From assembly GCA_022578965.1 (NCBI GenBank), contig MU400537.1, positions 1 to 64,000 of the forward strand: a DNA stretch of 64,000 nt. Reading direction: 5' to 3'. This document shows, piece by piece, positions 37,936-51,161 of this stretch (positions are counted from its first letter, which is position 1; every line of letters starts with the position of its first letter). The position numbers and the translations under genes are program-made. The notes under the pieces were generated by a model that had not been told where the DNA came from, did no database searches, and saw nothing but the letters and a program-made list of their open reading frames with translations. The DNA is from Xylaria sp. FL1777 (Eukaryota; Ascomycota; Sordariomycetes; Xylariales; Xylariaceae).

Positions 37936-38599
37936 TTTAGCCTTAAAATATAATTACTTATTTTATAAAAAAAAACCGTTTTTATTTTATTTTATTAGCT
38001 AAAATCCCAAAAAATACTTAATACGTTGCTTAGTTTACTTTTAAGTACTACTATATAAAGCTTATAGCTATTTTAACATTACTAAAAGCATAAAAGCATA
38101 TAATACGTTCTTTTATTGTTTTGTTTATATTGCTTATATAGCAACTAAAAACATTAATTAACTTATTTTTAACATTTTAGTAATTGTTTAAATATTGCTT
38201 AAATGTAATAAGTGCTATAAAAATAGCTATATAAGCTATACTATATAACATTTTTAAGCCTAACTAATTTGCGTACTTTTATAAACCTTTAGTTTTAAAA
38301 AAAAAATAACAATTTTAGCTAAAAGGCTAAAAAAAAGTATAAAAAGCTTTTAAATATAGTTTATGTTATATTATAAATAAACAATATATAATATTATATA
38401 AATAAAATATATATATAAATGTTTTTTAACTAAGCTATAACTATATATAAGTTAAACTTTTTAGTTTTTATAGCTTTATAATAATAAAAGCTTAAGTACT
38501 TATTTTTTATAGTTACTTTAGTATTATAGTTTTTGCTTATAAATATTTTAAGCTTAAAGCTTTTTTAATGTATTATTTAAATTAATACGTTTTATATTT

Positions 38600-39150
38600 T
38601 ATATATTTTTTAATTACGCGTTTTTTAGCTAATATATTTTTTAATAATAGGTCTTTAATAATGTATTTTTTAATTTATAGGTATATTAGTAATAATTCTT
38701 TTAGTTAATAAGTTTTTAATAATATATTTTTTAGTTTATAAATATTCTTTAATTAATAAGTGTATTAACAATAATCTTTTTAGTTAATATATGTTTTTTA
38801 ATTAATAAGCATATTAATAAAAATTCTTTTAGTTTATAGGTATTTTTTTGTTAATAAATATATTAGCAAAAATTCTCTTAGTTTATAAATGTTTTTTTAT
38901 TAATAAGTATATTAGCAACATTTTTTTTAGTTAATAAGTTTATTTAAACCTTTTGCTTAATTAGCTTATACTAGTTTTAATTTATATATATTTTTGCTAG
39001 TTTATATATTTTTGCTAGTTTTTATTTTTGCTAGTTTGTTTATTTTTGTTAGTTTATTTATTTTTGCTAGTTTATTTATTTTTACTAGTTTGTTTATTTT
39101 TGTTAGTTTATTTATTTTTGCTAGTTTGTTTATTTTTGCTAGTTTATACT
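38600..39150. repeat. Two adjacent minisatellites
   Basis: 38,600-38,960 holds degenerate copies of TTTTTAATTAATAAGTATATTA with TAGTTTATAGGT, of roughly 55-60 bp. 38,985-39,150 holds an 18-bp unit, TTTATTTATTTTTGCTAG, in about eight copies. The frame at 39028-39225 is produced by the second array. Confidence 0.75.
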
Positions 39151-39490
39151 TATTTTATACCTAGCTTTTTATTAAATAAATTAAATAGCTTTAACTTTTT
39201 ATTTATTATACTTTTAACATTTTAGCTATTTACTAAATAATAATGTTAAACTTACTACAAAAAATATTTTGTAATTAATTTTGCTTACCTTTTTTAAGCA
39301 AAGTAATTATTTAAATTATTATAAAGTAATAAAGCTAATATTTTATTAAAGCTTTATTGCTTTTAACATTTTACCTTATTACTATATATTAATAAAGCAA
39401 TATTTCTTTTTTTTCTTTTTTAGCTTTAATGACCTTTATATTTATTTAGCTATATATATTTAGCTTACTAAAAAAATAAAAAACTAAAAC

Positions 39491-42215
39491 ATGCTTACTA
39501 CTAAAAATAAACTAAAATAACTTATTAAAAACAGCAATAAACTTAATTATAATAACTATAATAATGTTAAAATTCTAAACTTAAAAAAATTTAAGTATAA
39601 AGCTTACTATACTAAAAAATATAATACTAATTATAATTATTATAATAATGTTAAAACTTTAAATTTAAAAAAGCTTAAGTATAAAGCTTTTGCTTTTAAT
39701 TATAACTTAGTTAATTTTAAAAAATATAACACTAATTATAGTTATTATTATAATATTAAAACTTTAGATTTAAACAAAGCTTTTGCTTTTAATTATAAGT
39801 TAATTAATGCTAAAAAAGCTAAGTTAAACAATAGCACTATTATTTGCAAAAAAAGCAACTAAACTTAAAATAGCTATAGCTACCTTTAAGTAGCACTAAA
39901 AGTAGCCCTTTTAAACCTTGTTTATGCAACTTAAGTACTTAAAGCTATTCTTAAAACTATAATATACTTTATAGTTTAAAAAAAAGTGTTAAAAGAATAC
40001 CAAAACTACTTTAAAAAGCCCGGCTAATTGTTTTATGCTAATAAAAAAGCATTTAAACAATATATTAGCAAAAAAACTAAAAATATGCTTAATTCCTTTA
40101 AGAAATCCAAAAATAAAGATATATTCACTAAATGTTATAATTAAACAAAGCTTTTACTATAGTTTAACTTTAGCTTTTTTAGCTTTTTTTTAAATATAGC
40201 ATATAACTACGTAAAACTCTTTATTAATAATAATAATAATAATAACTATTTAATATTAGCAAACTATATAGCTAATAATTTATTTATAATGTTTATTAGT
40301 ATAAACTTTATAAAATAACACATAGCTTTAGTTGTTTTACTTTTATTAAAACAATAGTTACGTACTTATTATAACAAAAAGAACTTTAAAACTAAAGAAC
40401 TTAAGCTTAAATACTTGTTTAATGCTTTTATAAATTATAGTATAATTTACTCGATTTTTAGCATAAGGTTAAACCGTAAAAACAAGCTTTAATAATTTAA
40501 GAAAATTATTTAAAACAGTAATAAGCATTTTAAAGAACTTCTTAACATATTATAAACTAGCATGCATTTAAACTTTATTAAAAAGCTATTATTAAAACAA
40601 AACTTGCAATTAATAAGTAAATCTTTGTTTAAGCAGCTTATAATTAACTAGCGTTACTACTATTGCTTAAAATATTGCTAGTTTAATTAATGCTTTTATA
40701 ATTATATATATATTACTTTAATTTAAATTACTGCAAAATATAATATTGCTTAATATAAGTTTAATAACTATTTTACTATTTTATTAATTAATTATTTTAA
40801 AAAAAAGGTTTTTTACCCTTTTTATACCTAAAGCGTTCTTTTTGTTTAAAAGATATTTTAAAACAGTAATACTACTTTATAGTAAGCAAAATAGCAACTT
40901 AAAATGCTATAAAGTTATAACTAAAATATAATAAATTTAAATATTAACAAAAAGAACTTAACGCTTAAGCAGTTTTTATTTAAAATTGCTTATTAATTAT
41001 GCTATAAGCTATAAAACCTAAAAAAAAACTACCTTTATTTAAGTTTTAAAAAACTTAAGTTTTAGCTAAGCCTTAATTTAATAAGCTTTTTAATAGTTTT
41101 TTTTATTTATTACTTAATAAAAGCAACTATAAAAAAGTGTTTGCAGCATAATATTGCAATAAAAACAAAATACCGAAATGCTTTAAACAATTATAATTTT
41201 GATTTTATTTTAAGCTAAAATAAAGATTATTTAACTATAAAGTTTATTATTATTGCTATTAATTATGCATAAAAAACGTTTAATTTTTATGTTATAACAA
41301 ACATAAATGCAATATTACAGTTAATTTTATAAAATAGCTTATTTGCTACATTTTGCGATATTATAAGCAATAAAATCTAAAGTGTTTGTTTAAGGCTATA
41401 GGATATAAAATGCCTTTTATTAATGTTTGCAAAAAGTGCTTTGCTTTTAATTAAGCTATAAATTAAAAATAGCAGCTATAACTTTTTATGTTTAAAGTGT
41501 AGCACATTTTAGCTTTTAGCAAGCACGTTTATATATTATAAGTACAACTATTATTCTTTAAGCAGTATATATAACTACTAAAAATGCTTAAATAAGTTTT
41601 CTTTAAGCAAAACTTGTTGCTTTTATAAGTAATACAACTATTTAAAACTAAACAATAATAAAATTAAAAATTATTAAAACAGTTTTTTATGCTTATTTTA
41701 AAATTATAACTTATATATACAAAAGCAATATTTTATATAAAAAGCATACTATAATTAATATATTTACGCTATATACTTTAAAGAACGCTTATATTGCTAC
41801 AATAAGTATAACTTAACCTTTGCAAAAAAAAGAGATCTTAATTAGCATATTTGCGCTATATACTTTAAAAAACGCCTATATTGCTATAATAAATATAACT
41901 TAAAACTTTTATAAAAAATATATCTTAATTAGCATATTTGCGCTATATATTTTAAAGAACGCTTATATAGCTATAATAAATATAACTTAAACTTTGCATA
42001 AAAAAAAGATCTTAATTAGCATATTTGCGCTATATACTTTAAAAAACACGTATATTACTGCAATAAGTGTAATAAAACCTTTATAAAGAAAAAAAATCTC
42101 AATTAGCATAATTGCGCTATATACTGCAAAAAACGCCTATATAGCTACAATAAGTGCAATAAAACTTTTATACAAAAAAAACATCTTAATAAACATATTA
42201 AGTTTTAATATAAAA
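39491..42215 (+). pseudogene. Relic of a long ORF ending in a C2H2 zinc-finger array, family unknown
   Basis: One plus-strand frame (codons starting at positions equal to 39,491 modulo 3) can be read for about 2.7 kb. Most breaks are TAA/TAG that could be mutated Gln, Trp or Arg codons. The first part (39,520-39,860) has two or three copies of an Asn/Tyr-rich repeat with NTNYNYYNNVKTLNLKKLKY. The middle has segments such as KVLKEYQNYFKKPG, NLFIMFISINF and KNFKTKELKLKYLFNAFINY, plus Cys pairs (for example near 40,660 and 41,500). The end is the zinc-finger array listed separately. The same frame at four points across 2.7 kb argues for one protein of about 900 residues. I do not recognise it. 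A transposon-encoded DNA-binding protein or a duplicated host gene destroyed by mutation are both possible. Confidence 0.6.
41756..42205 (+). pseudogene. Degenerate C2H2 zinc-finger array, exact 87-bp period
   Basis: Five GCGCTATA-type landmarks lie at 41,766 (ACGC), 41,853, 41,940, 42,027 and 42,114, exactly 87 bp apart, that is 29 codons. Each unit reads like YxCNKCNxTFxxKxxLNxH. The best unit (42,040-42,125) has YYCNKCNKTF, then 12 residues from the second Cys to His, with a TAC four residues later that could have been a His codon. This is C-x2-C-x12-H-x4-H with a 7-residue linker resembling KERPY. In other units Cys is replaced by Tyr (TGC/TGT to TAC/TAT), which is the expected G-to-A change. 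The frame is the same as that of the upstream relic. Confidence 0.72.
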
Positions 42216-45200
42216 GCATATAAAAAAAATTAGCTAAGCAGCTTAAGTTAAAGTTTAACTTAATAGCAAAGTTAAACTTAAAAACAAAATTAAACTTAAG
42301 AGCGAAATTAAAGTTAAACTTAAAGTCTTTATTTTATAAAAAGCTTTTTTTAAAACAAAAGCAAACAAAAATTACTATTAAGCTTTTAAAAGACTTTTAA
42401 CTTTTAAAACTAGTTATAAAGCTATTACTAATAACTAATTTAAACTTAGTTAATTAAATTAAATAGCATATAAGCTATAACATTAAGCAAATTAGCTTAT
42501 ATTAAGATTATATAGCTATTAATGTAGCTATTAAAGCTTTTTTAAATGTTAAGTTTAAGTAGTATTAAACTAGCAGCTAAGGCTTTTTATATAGTATGCA
42601 TGCTATAATTAGCTTATTAAAAAAGCAGTTTTAAAAGCAAAATATACTTGTTTTAAATTTAAATAACTTAACGTTAGCTATATATACTAAGCAAAAAAAG
42701 CTTAATATTATAAATATTTATAACTTTACTTTTAATATATTATAACATAAGCTTTAAATTTAAGCAAAACAAAATAACCACTTAATTAATTATTAAGTTA
42801 AATATATTTTATATAATAGTTAAAAAAACCAAGCTAACTTTTTAAATATTAAAGTAAAGTAAAGTGGCTAAATAAGCTAACTAGCTAATTAAAGTAAGTT
42901 TAAGCTAAGTTATATAATAAGAATAAAAGTATAAGTATTGCGTTAAATTTTAAAGTATAAATTTAACTATTATGCATAACATTATAGAAATTAGCTATAA
43001 TTGCTTTATTTGTATTATTAAATAGCCTTTTAATTAATTGTTTAATTTCTTAATTTATATATAGCTTAATTGCTTAAATGCGTAAGTTATAACTTATTTT
43101 TTTATAAACGAAGTATTATAGTAAATCTTGCGTAATTATACTGCTTTATTTTATTAGTGTTTTTAATAAAGCTAATTTTTTACTTATTATAAATAATATT
43201 ATAAAACTAATAAACAAGCAATTTATTATTGCTAATTTATATGTTTAATTTATTTATTTATTAATTGCTATAATTTTTATAAATAAAACATAATATATTA
43301 TATTTAGTTGCTTTAGCTAATAATAAGCAAAGTTTGCTTAACGCAAGCAGTTTAATTATAATTAGCAATAAACATTTAAGCTAGCAGCTTTTAATTAATA
43401 AAGCTTAAAACAAACATATAAAAATGTTAAACTGTTTTTTTTAATCTAGTTTATAAAACGCTTTTATTTTTTTTAGCAAAATAACAATTAAATGTTAAAA
43501 TGCTAGTATAGTTCTTAAAATAGCATAGCTAAAAAACTATTCGTTAAAAACCTTTAAAGAGCTAAAAAAAGAAAATTTATGCTAAAAAGCTAGTGCTTTA
43601 TAAAAAAAAAAGTATAATTGCTTTTATATAAGCAAAAAAAAACAAAAAACAGGCCTAAAAAAAAAATAAAAGTTGCAAAAACTTTTAAAAGCTATAATAT
43701 AAGCAAATCTAACGTTTATTTATATTAAATAAGTCTAAGTTTATGCGTTAATACATAAAGCTATTAATAATTAAAAATATATTTTGTTTTTTAAGCTAAT
43801 ATAGTTTTTTATTAAAAAATAAAAAGCAAAGTTTTTTAAATATAAGCTAGCTATTGCTTAAAAACTTTATGCAAAACGTAGTTATTACTTTTTTATAGCG
43901 CTTATTATTAAATAAAAAAACCTTAAGAAAAAAAAAAAAGCATGCTATTTTTATAAATAAAAAGCTATAAAAAAATAAAGCTTGCTTAATAAGATTTATA
44001 TAAAGCAAAGCAAGCTAAATTAAAAAACAAGAAAACTAGATATTATAAAGCATACAAAAAAATAAAAGCGTATAAAAAACAAAAATATAAAGGCATTTAA
44101 AAAAAAACTTAAAGAGCTATAAAAAACAAGCTAGCAGTTTTTATAAATGTAAACAAAAAAAATCATTAGGTTTTTTAAAAAAAAAGTCTAAAAAAATAGC
44201 ATAAAAAAACTTAAATACTTAAAATACTTAAAAACTTTTAATACTTTATATCTTTTTTTTTTTTAAACTTATATTTTTATTTATTTTATTTTTATTATTT
44301 TTTATAGCTTATTTTTTTTGTTATTTTTATATAAACTTTATTTTAATTTATTATATAGCTTAAAAGTTTAAAAATTATAGCTTAGTTAAGTAATTTAACT
44401 ATAAAAAATTGTTAAATTTTTTTACTTTAATATATAAAAAACATTAAAACTACTTATAAACAAAAAAAATAAAAATAACTAGTTTATTATTTTTAAAAAG
44501 TATTAAAGCAACTTTATTTAGCTTAAGCTATTTTAATAATAAGTATAATATTAAAATTAAGCTATTATTTATGCTTTTTAATTTAAAGTTAAACTAGCAT
44601 TTATTATTTAATAAGTTAAAAATAAATAAATAGCTAAATAATTTAAATGCTTTTTTTTATATAAAGCGTTTTAAAAACATTAATAAAATTAAATAGATCT
44701 TTGTTTATTATAATACTTTTTAAACAAAAAAAATAATAAAAATAATATTAAAAGATTATTTATTATAAACTAAAGTTTATAAACTATTTAAGCAAAAGTT
44801 TAAGCTTTAAAACTTTAAGTAAAATAAGTTTACTATTGTTATATTATAAAATTTTAAAGCTTGTTTAAAAGCTATATATTTTACTAATTTTAAAACTTAC
44901 TTTTTTTAGCATTAAATATATACTAAAAATATTAAAGCTTAAAAAAATTATTATTTTAATTTTTAATTTATTTAAGGTTTACTTAAAAAGCTAAATTAAA
45001 ATACTATTAATAAAATAATAAAGTTTTTTAAAAAGTTATATAATAACTTAAATAAAATGTTTTATAAGAACTTTTATAAAACATTAAATAACTAAATTAA
45101 TAAAAAGTCCAAGCTAAATTTTTACTTTAAAAAAACAAAAAAAGCACAAAAAACATAAAAAAAAGTTAATTATTTATATAATTATAATTTTAATAAGCTT

Positions 45201-47583
45201 TTATATATTGCTATTAATATTATTAAGCTAGCTATTAATATAATTATATTAATTACTAAAATAGTTATTATTAAAAAATAGCAAATAAAATTAGCTTAAT
45301 ATTTTGCTTATAACTAAAACATAAATAATATTATTAAGCAAATATAGCAGTTAAAATTAAAACAAAGAAATATAGCAATTATAAAAAAAAAACTAAAAAA
45401 AATGCTAAAAAAACTGCAAAATTAGTATATTTAGCTAGTTAATTAAAAATTATAAGCATTGCAATATTACAAAATTAATATAAACTTATTAAAAAAGCAA
45501 ATATTTAGTATTAATATTATAACTTTTAAATATTTATAAAAAAGTAAATATAACTTTAAAAAATAAAAACAAAGCAAATAATTGTTTAATTTTTTATAAC
45601 AAATAAAATTAAATAATCTTTATTTAATAAAAAGAACTATTTATTAAAAATATAGCATAAATAATTATTATGTTTATAAATGTAGCTTTGCTTATAAATT
45701 AAAAAAAGAAAATATTATATATTAAAACTTTAAATAGTGCTTAAAAAAGCTAAAATCTTTTACAAGCTTTAAATATATAAAGGTTTTTTTTAAAGTTATA
45801 AAAATTAGCAAAAATAAAGAAAAATTTTTTAATGCTACAATAAAATAAATATATAACTTTGTTTTAAGCAATAATAAACTGCTTAAGCAAAAAGCTTATT
45901 ATTAACTGCAGAAAAAAAACTTTATTTTAAATAATAAAGATTTAAATGCTAAAATAAAAAATAAACAAAAGAATTAAAAAAAAAAAAAACTTTATTAGCT
46001 AAATAATAAGCAGTTAAACTAATTTTTAAATAAAAAGTTTAACAATTAAATTAGTATGCTTTATAAAATAAAATTAGTAAAAGCTTATAATATTAAAAAA
46101 AACAACTTAATAAATAATAAGCTAAATAATAGCTTTATTATAACTAATTAAAACTTTATATAAAGCACTTTTTATAATATAAATAGTACTAAAGTTTTAT
46201 AAAGCTATATATTAAATAAAAAAATTAATATAAATATGTTTTAAGCTAATTGTTATAAGCTTTTATTTAAAAGAACTACTTTTTACTAAATAAAAAGTAA
46301 AAAAAAACCTAAAAAACAAAAAAAAAAGCCTTTTATAAATTAAACAATTAAAAAAATTTATTTAAATAATAATAAATCTTTTATTTAACTTAATATTAAA
46401 AATATATAAATAAATAACAATTTTTATAAGCAAAGTACTTTATTAAAACTAAAAAGTTTTAATTATTAAAAGCTTTAAGAAATTTAAAAAGCAAAACTTA
46501 TAAAAAAAAGCTTAAAATTTAAAAAAATATAAGCTAAAAAATTTAAGAACTTTTTAAACAAAAAAACAAATATTATTTTTAAGAACTTTATACTAAAAGT
46601 TTTAAAGTACTTTAGTGTTTTTATTTAAACAATTGTTTAAATAAAAGTTAAATTATATTTTAAAGCAGCAAAAATACTTAAGCTAATGCTAAAAATAATA
46701 TTATTGCTTTTAAATAACTTTAATAAAAGTTTAAGCTAGCAAATTAAATTAAACATATTATAATTTATTTTAAAAAAAATAAGCAATAAGTTAAAATATA
46801 AAGCTTAACTAAAAACTTTATTGCAAAAAATTTTAACTTAAATAAACATAAAAAATGCTTTTTTTTATAAAAGTGCGGACTTTTTAAAAAATAATATAAA
46901 ATTTTAATAGCTAGCAATTAAAAAAGCATAAAAAAGTTCTTAGCTAATATTATAATTAGCTAATTAGCTTAAAAAATATAGATTATTTAATAACATTTGT
47001 AAAGCTAGCTTTTTATTAAACTATTTAGTAGCACAAATAAATAAAAAAATAAAATATAACGGTTTTATTATATATATTTATATGCTTTAATTTAGCTTTA
47101 TAGCTGCTTTTTTAAAAAAGCAACGCTATAAAATAATAAAAGTTTTTTGCAATTAAAACTAATAAAATAATTAAGTAATATTATTTTTTGCTTATATTGC
47201 TTTAGATTTTTAAACGTTAAAAAACAAGCTAAAGTTTAATAAAATGCTTTTTAAGATTTTAAACTAATATAATATTATATATTTATTATTTAAAAATAAC
47301 CTAAAAAAGCAAAAGTTACTAATTATTATACTTATATTACTTTTAAAAAAAGTAGTATTTTTAGCTAAACTTTGGCTTAGTACTAATTTTATGCTAATAA
47401 CGCTAAAAAAAGAAAATAAGCTTAAAAAGCTAATATAACTAGCATTAATAGTTTTAAAAAGCGCTAATTAAACTTTTAACCTTTTTAAAATAAAAATTTA
47501 TAAAAAGTATAATAATTATACTAGTAATAATAGCTTAAACTTATTTAAAAAAACATTAAAGTATAGATTTTATAATAAAAAAA
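42216..47583. other. AT-rich sequence without assignable content
   Basis: Heavily degraded. 42,240-42,330 has direct copies of AAAGTTAAACTTAA. 43,560-44,230 reads as Lys-rich on the plus strand. The stretch up to 47,583 may include the 5' part of the Gypsy element whose RT lies at 52.7 kb, but no gag or LTR was recognised. Confidence 0.35.
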
Positions 47584-47669
47584 GGGAATTAATACAAATA
47601 TATAAAGAATTAATACAAATATATAATTTTACAAATATATAATGCTTTTATTAGCTTAATTAAAAAACA
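47584..47669 (+). repeat. Left terminal inverted repeat
   Basis: Begins GGGAATTAATAC and contains a 21-bp direct repeat of GAATTAATACAAATATATAA in tandem plus a third partial copy. At the inner end, left CA faces right TG, as if a CpG had mutated on opposite strands in the two copies. Confidence 0.82.
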
Positions 47670-50600
47670 GACTTTATAGTATTTCTTGCTTTAATAAACT
47701 TACTTTTTACTTTTATTTAACTAATTAAATTTAAAGCTTACTTTTTTTTTTAACAGCATTATTTTTATGCAGACTTTTTAATATAAATATTATAATAAAC
47801 TATTTAAACAATATGTTAGCTTTTAAATATTAATATTTTATATGTTATAACAGTAGTTTTTACTTGTAAAACATTATTAAACTATTATAAACAGTTATAT
47901 TAAGTATTTATTAATTTAATTATTTTAGCTTTTATTAACTTTTTTGCTTTTAAATATTAGGCTGCATTTAATGCTTGCTAAACTTGCTACCTATAGTTTT
48001 TTTTGCTTTAAGCATTATTAATTAACTATATATTTAGCACTAAATAAAAAAATAATTATTGCTTTTGTTAATACTGCTATATTAGCTTTTGTTTTGTTTA
48101 AGCTTAGCTAAAGTTAACTTGTTTTAGTTATTTAGTAAGTAACTTTGTTTTTAGCTTATTAGCTGTTTTTTTAAAGCTTTGCTTAGTAGCTTACTTGGTT
48201 TAATTGCAAGCTTACTAAGAATTGCTTTTGCAAAATTTTTTAGTTAATTATAAAGCATTATAGCAATTTTAAAGTTGCAGATTTGTTTATATATATTTTT
48301 TAATAATAATTCTTGTAACTTTTAACGTAAATAAATGTTTAATTTATTAAAAAAGCTTGCATATGCTAGCTTAAAGTAAACTTTGTAATAATATAAAATC
48401 TTAAGTTTAACAAAAACTAAATAGTTATTAGTGCAATATTTAATGTTTAATAAAAAAAGATTATTTATGTTTAATATAGCTTTGTAAGCAATATAATATT
48501 GTAGGTTAAATAAGTTAAGCTTTTTTAAAGCTATAATTATTTAAAGCTTACTTAAGTAATTAAAAAATAATAATAAATATTTGCGTTAAGTTAAAACTTT
48601 ATTTTAAGCATAAGTTTATTTAAAGTTATGCTTTTAGTTAGCTATTATTTTTTGTATTGCTTTAATAAAACTATATAAATAATTTATGCTATTTAAAAAA
48701 TAGCTTTTTACGTTATTATTGCTTGCTTTTATACTTAATATAACTTAAATATTAAAGTTATAATATTTATAAATATAATAACGTGCTTACTGCATTTTAA
48801 AAAGCATATAAGTTTTATAAATATATTATAAAATAAAGCGCTAGTTATTAAATTATTAGCAAAGATTAACTTATGCTTTTTTATATATAGCTTTTGTTTT
48901 TGCAAATATTACTTTTTTTTATATAATTAAAACGCTTTAGTATATATAAAAAATTTCTTTGTTATTAATAAACGTAGCTTTAATTAGCTGCTTGTTTAAA
49001 AAAGTTAACTTTATTAGTGCATAACTAACAAAAGCAGCATTTTTATTTTTGTTAGTAATAAAGCTACTACTGTTAATTTAACTTAAAACTTATTTTTGCT
49101 TAGCTTTAAGCAAAACGTTAAAATTAATATAATATATGCAAATTTGCTGCTATAAAAAAAAAAACTAGTAATTTAATGCAGCTTTTATTGCTTTATTATA
49201 ATTAGTTATAACTACATTAAGCTTTTATATTGCATGTTATATTATAAGCTAATAAATACTTTTAGCTAAAAACTAAAAGCTTTTTTGCTTTTTATTATTA
49301 ATTAAGCTAAATATAACATTAAAAACTGTTTTTAAGCAAGTTTAGCTTATTGCTTAAAACAATAGTAGCTTAAATTAATTAGTATTATATATATTATTAA
49401 AGCTAATAACTTTAAAAAATTGCTTTTATATTTTTAAGCAATAAAAAAATGTTTAAACTAGTTTAATTAAGCAGTTTAGCTTATTATTAGCTTACTTTAT
49501 TAAATAAAAAACTTTTTTTTTGTTAAAAAGCTTAATAAAAGCAGCAGTTAAGTTATAGCTATTTAGCTTAGCTTAATTAATAAAGCTTTAAGCATTATAA
49601 ATATTTTTTTAAATAAAAATAGACTTTTTGTATTGTTATTTTATTATGCTTTAAACATTTTAAGCTTAAATACTAACTTAGCAGCTAGTTAATTTAATAG
49701 TTATTTTTACTAATTTTATAAGCTTGCAATAAAAAAAATAAGCAAAAAAGTTTAAGCTTAAGCTATAATTATATTAATAATGTTTTATATTTTTGTATAA
49801 TTATAATAACTATTAACTTTTGTTTATAGCTTTAGTAATAATTACTTATTTATAGTTAGTTTTTTAAAACTTTTATTACTAAAGTTTATTACTTTTGCTT
49901 TTTTTAACTTGTTTAAATCGGTTATATTTAATAAAAAATTAAATCGGTTGTTTTTTAAACAAATATATATAGTTTTTAGTAAAACTAAACTTATTATTTT
50001 TTAAAAATAAATTAACGTAATTAAAAAGCACATTAGCTATAAAAAATAAGTTACTTAAAATAAATAAGTTAAAAATAGTCTTTAGAACTAAAAACAGTAA
50101 ATAATAGCTAGCTAATAAAATGCTTGCTTTAAACAGCAAAGCTAGCATAAAAAAAGTTTATTTAAGCAATGCTATTATAAATAAAGCAGCTTTAATTAAA
50201 CTTAATGCAAATAACTTTACTAATAAACGTTAAAGCAATAAATATAAAAAAAAAAAGTTATAGCTATTTAAATTTAATAATAATTATTTTTATTTGTTTT
50301 TTTATTAATATACGCATTTATATAAGCAAACTAAGTTTATAAAAAGCTATTAACCTTTTTTTATAACTTTACGAACTAATTATAAAGCTAATGTAAATTT
50401 TTTATAAGTAATAGTTAATAAGCTAGCAATATAAAACGATTTAGCAAACTAAAATCTTAAAAAAACAAAAGTAAAACTAGCTTTTAAACTAAACATAAGC
50501 ATTTATATATATTAAAGCTTTAGTAAATAAAAAAAAATATTACTAAAAAAAATCTTATAATTAGTATAAATCTTTTATGCTAGCTTATTAAGTTTTTTAT

Positions 50601-51075
50601 AGCTACATAAATATAAAACAGTGCTAAAAAAATAAAAGTAAGCACTAAAAATATTATTAAAAGCATTATTATTACTAAAGCTATAAAATAAAAAAACACT
50701 TTTGCTACTACAACTAAATATAAAAAATTAGCAAGTTAAAATAGTTATAAAAGCAGCAAATAGCTTATTACGTAAAAAAAGTAAACCAAAAAAAAAGTAA
50801 CAAAACGTGCGTTATTTTTTTTAACAATAAGATAAATTATTTAAAGTAAAAGCGCACCTATGCAATAACTAAAGCTTAAAAAGTTCAAAAAACATTATAT
50901 AATATAAAAGTTAATTAGTATTACAAAATTAAAGTATATAATAAATATGTTTTTAGTATTAATAAAGTAAAAAGCGTAAAATATAAAGTATAAATAGGAT
51001 TAAATCAACAGAATATATAAAAAAAAATATAAAATAAACAACATTAAGTATATAAGAAAAAACAATATGCACTAA

Positions 51076-51161
51076 CATTTTTTAATTAAGCTAATAAAAG
51101 CATTATATGTTTATAAGATTATATGTTTATATTAATTCTTTATATGTTTATATTAATTCCT
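51076..51161 (-). repeat. Right terminal inverted repeat
   Basis: Reverse complement begins AGGAATTAATATAAACATAT. It is gapless against the left repeat, with transitions only, and the same internal 21-bp direct repeat. Confidence 0.82.

Larger units (their letters stand above)
47584..51161. mobile_element. DNA transposon with ~85-bp terminal inverted repeats (mutated)
   Basis: The left end (47,584 on) and the reverse complement of the right end (51,161 backwards) align without gaps for about 85 bp and differ only by transitions. The element is 3,578 bp and is flanked on both sides by TAAAAAAA (47,576-47,583 and 51,162-51,169), a possible 8-bp target duplication, though A-rich. Size, long TIRs and 8-bp duplication fit a Mutator-like (MULE) or a hAT-like element. 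Known fungal MULEs such as Hop have about 3.3 kb and about 100-bp TIRs. No transposase motif could be read. A minus-strand frame (49,939-50,148, and a similar-phase stretch near 48,318-48,100) is the longest open part. Confidence 0.75.

Noticed and set aside
37715..39225. Poly-Leu frames at 37715-38002 and 39028-39225
   Set aside because: By-products of (TTA)n and an 18-bp minisatellite.
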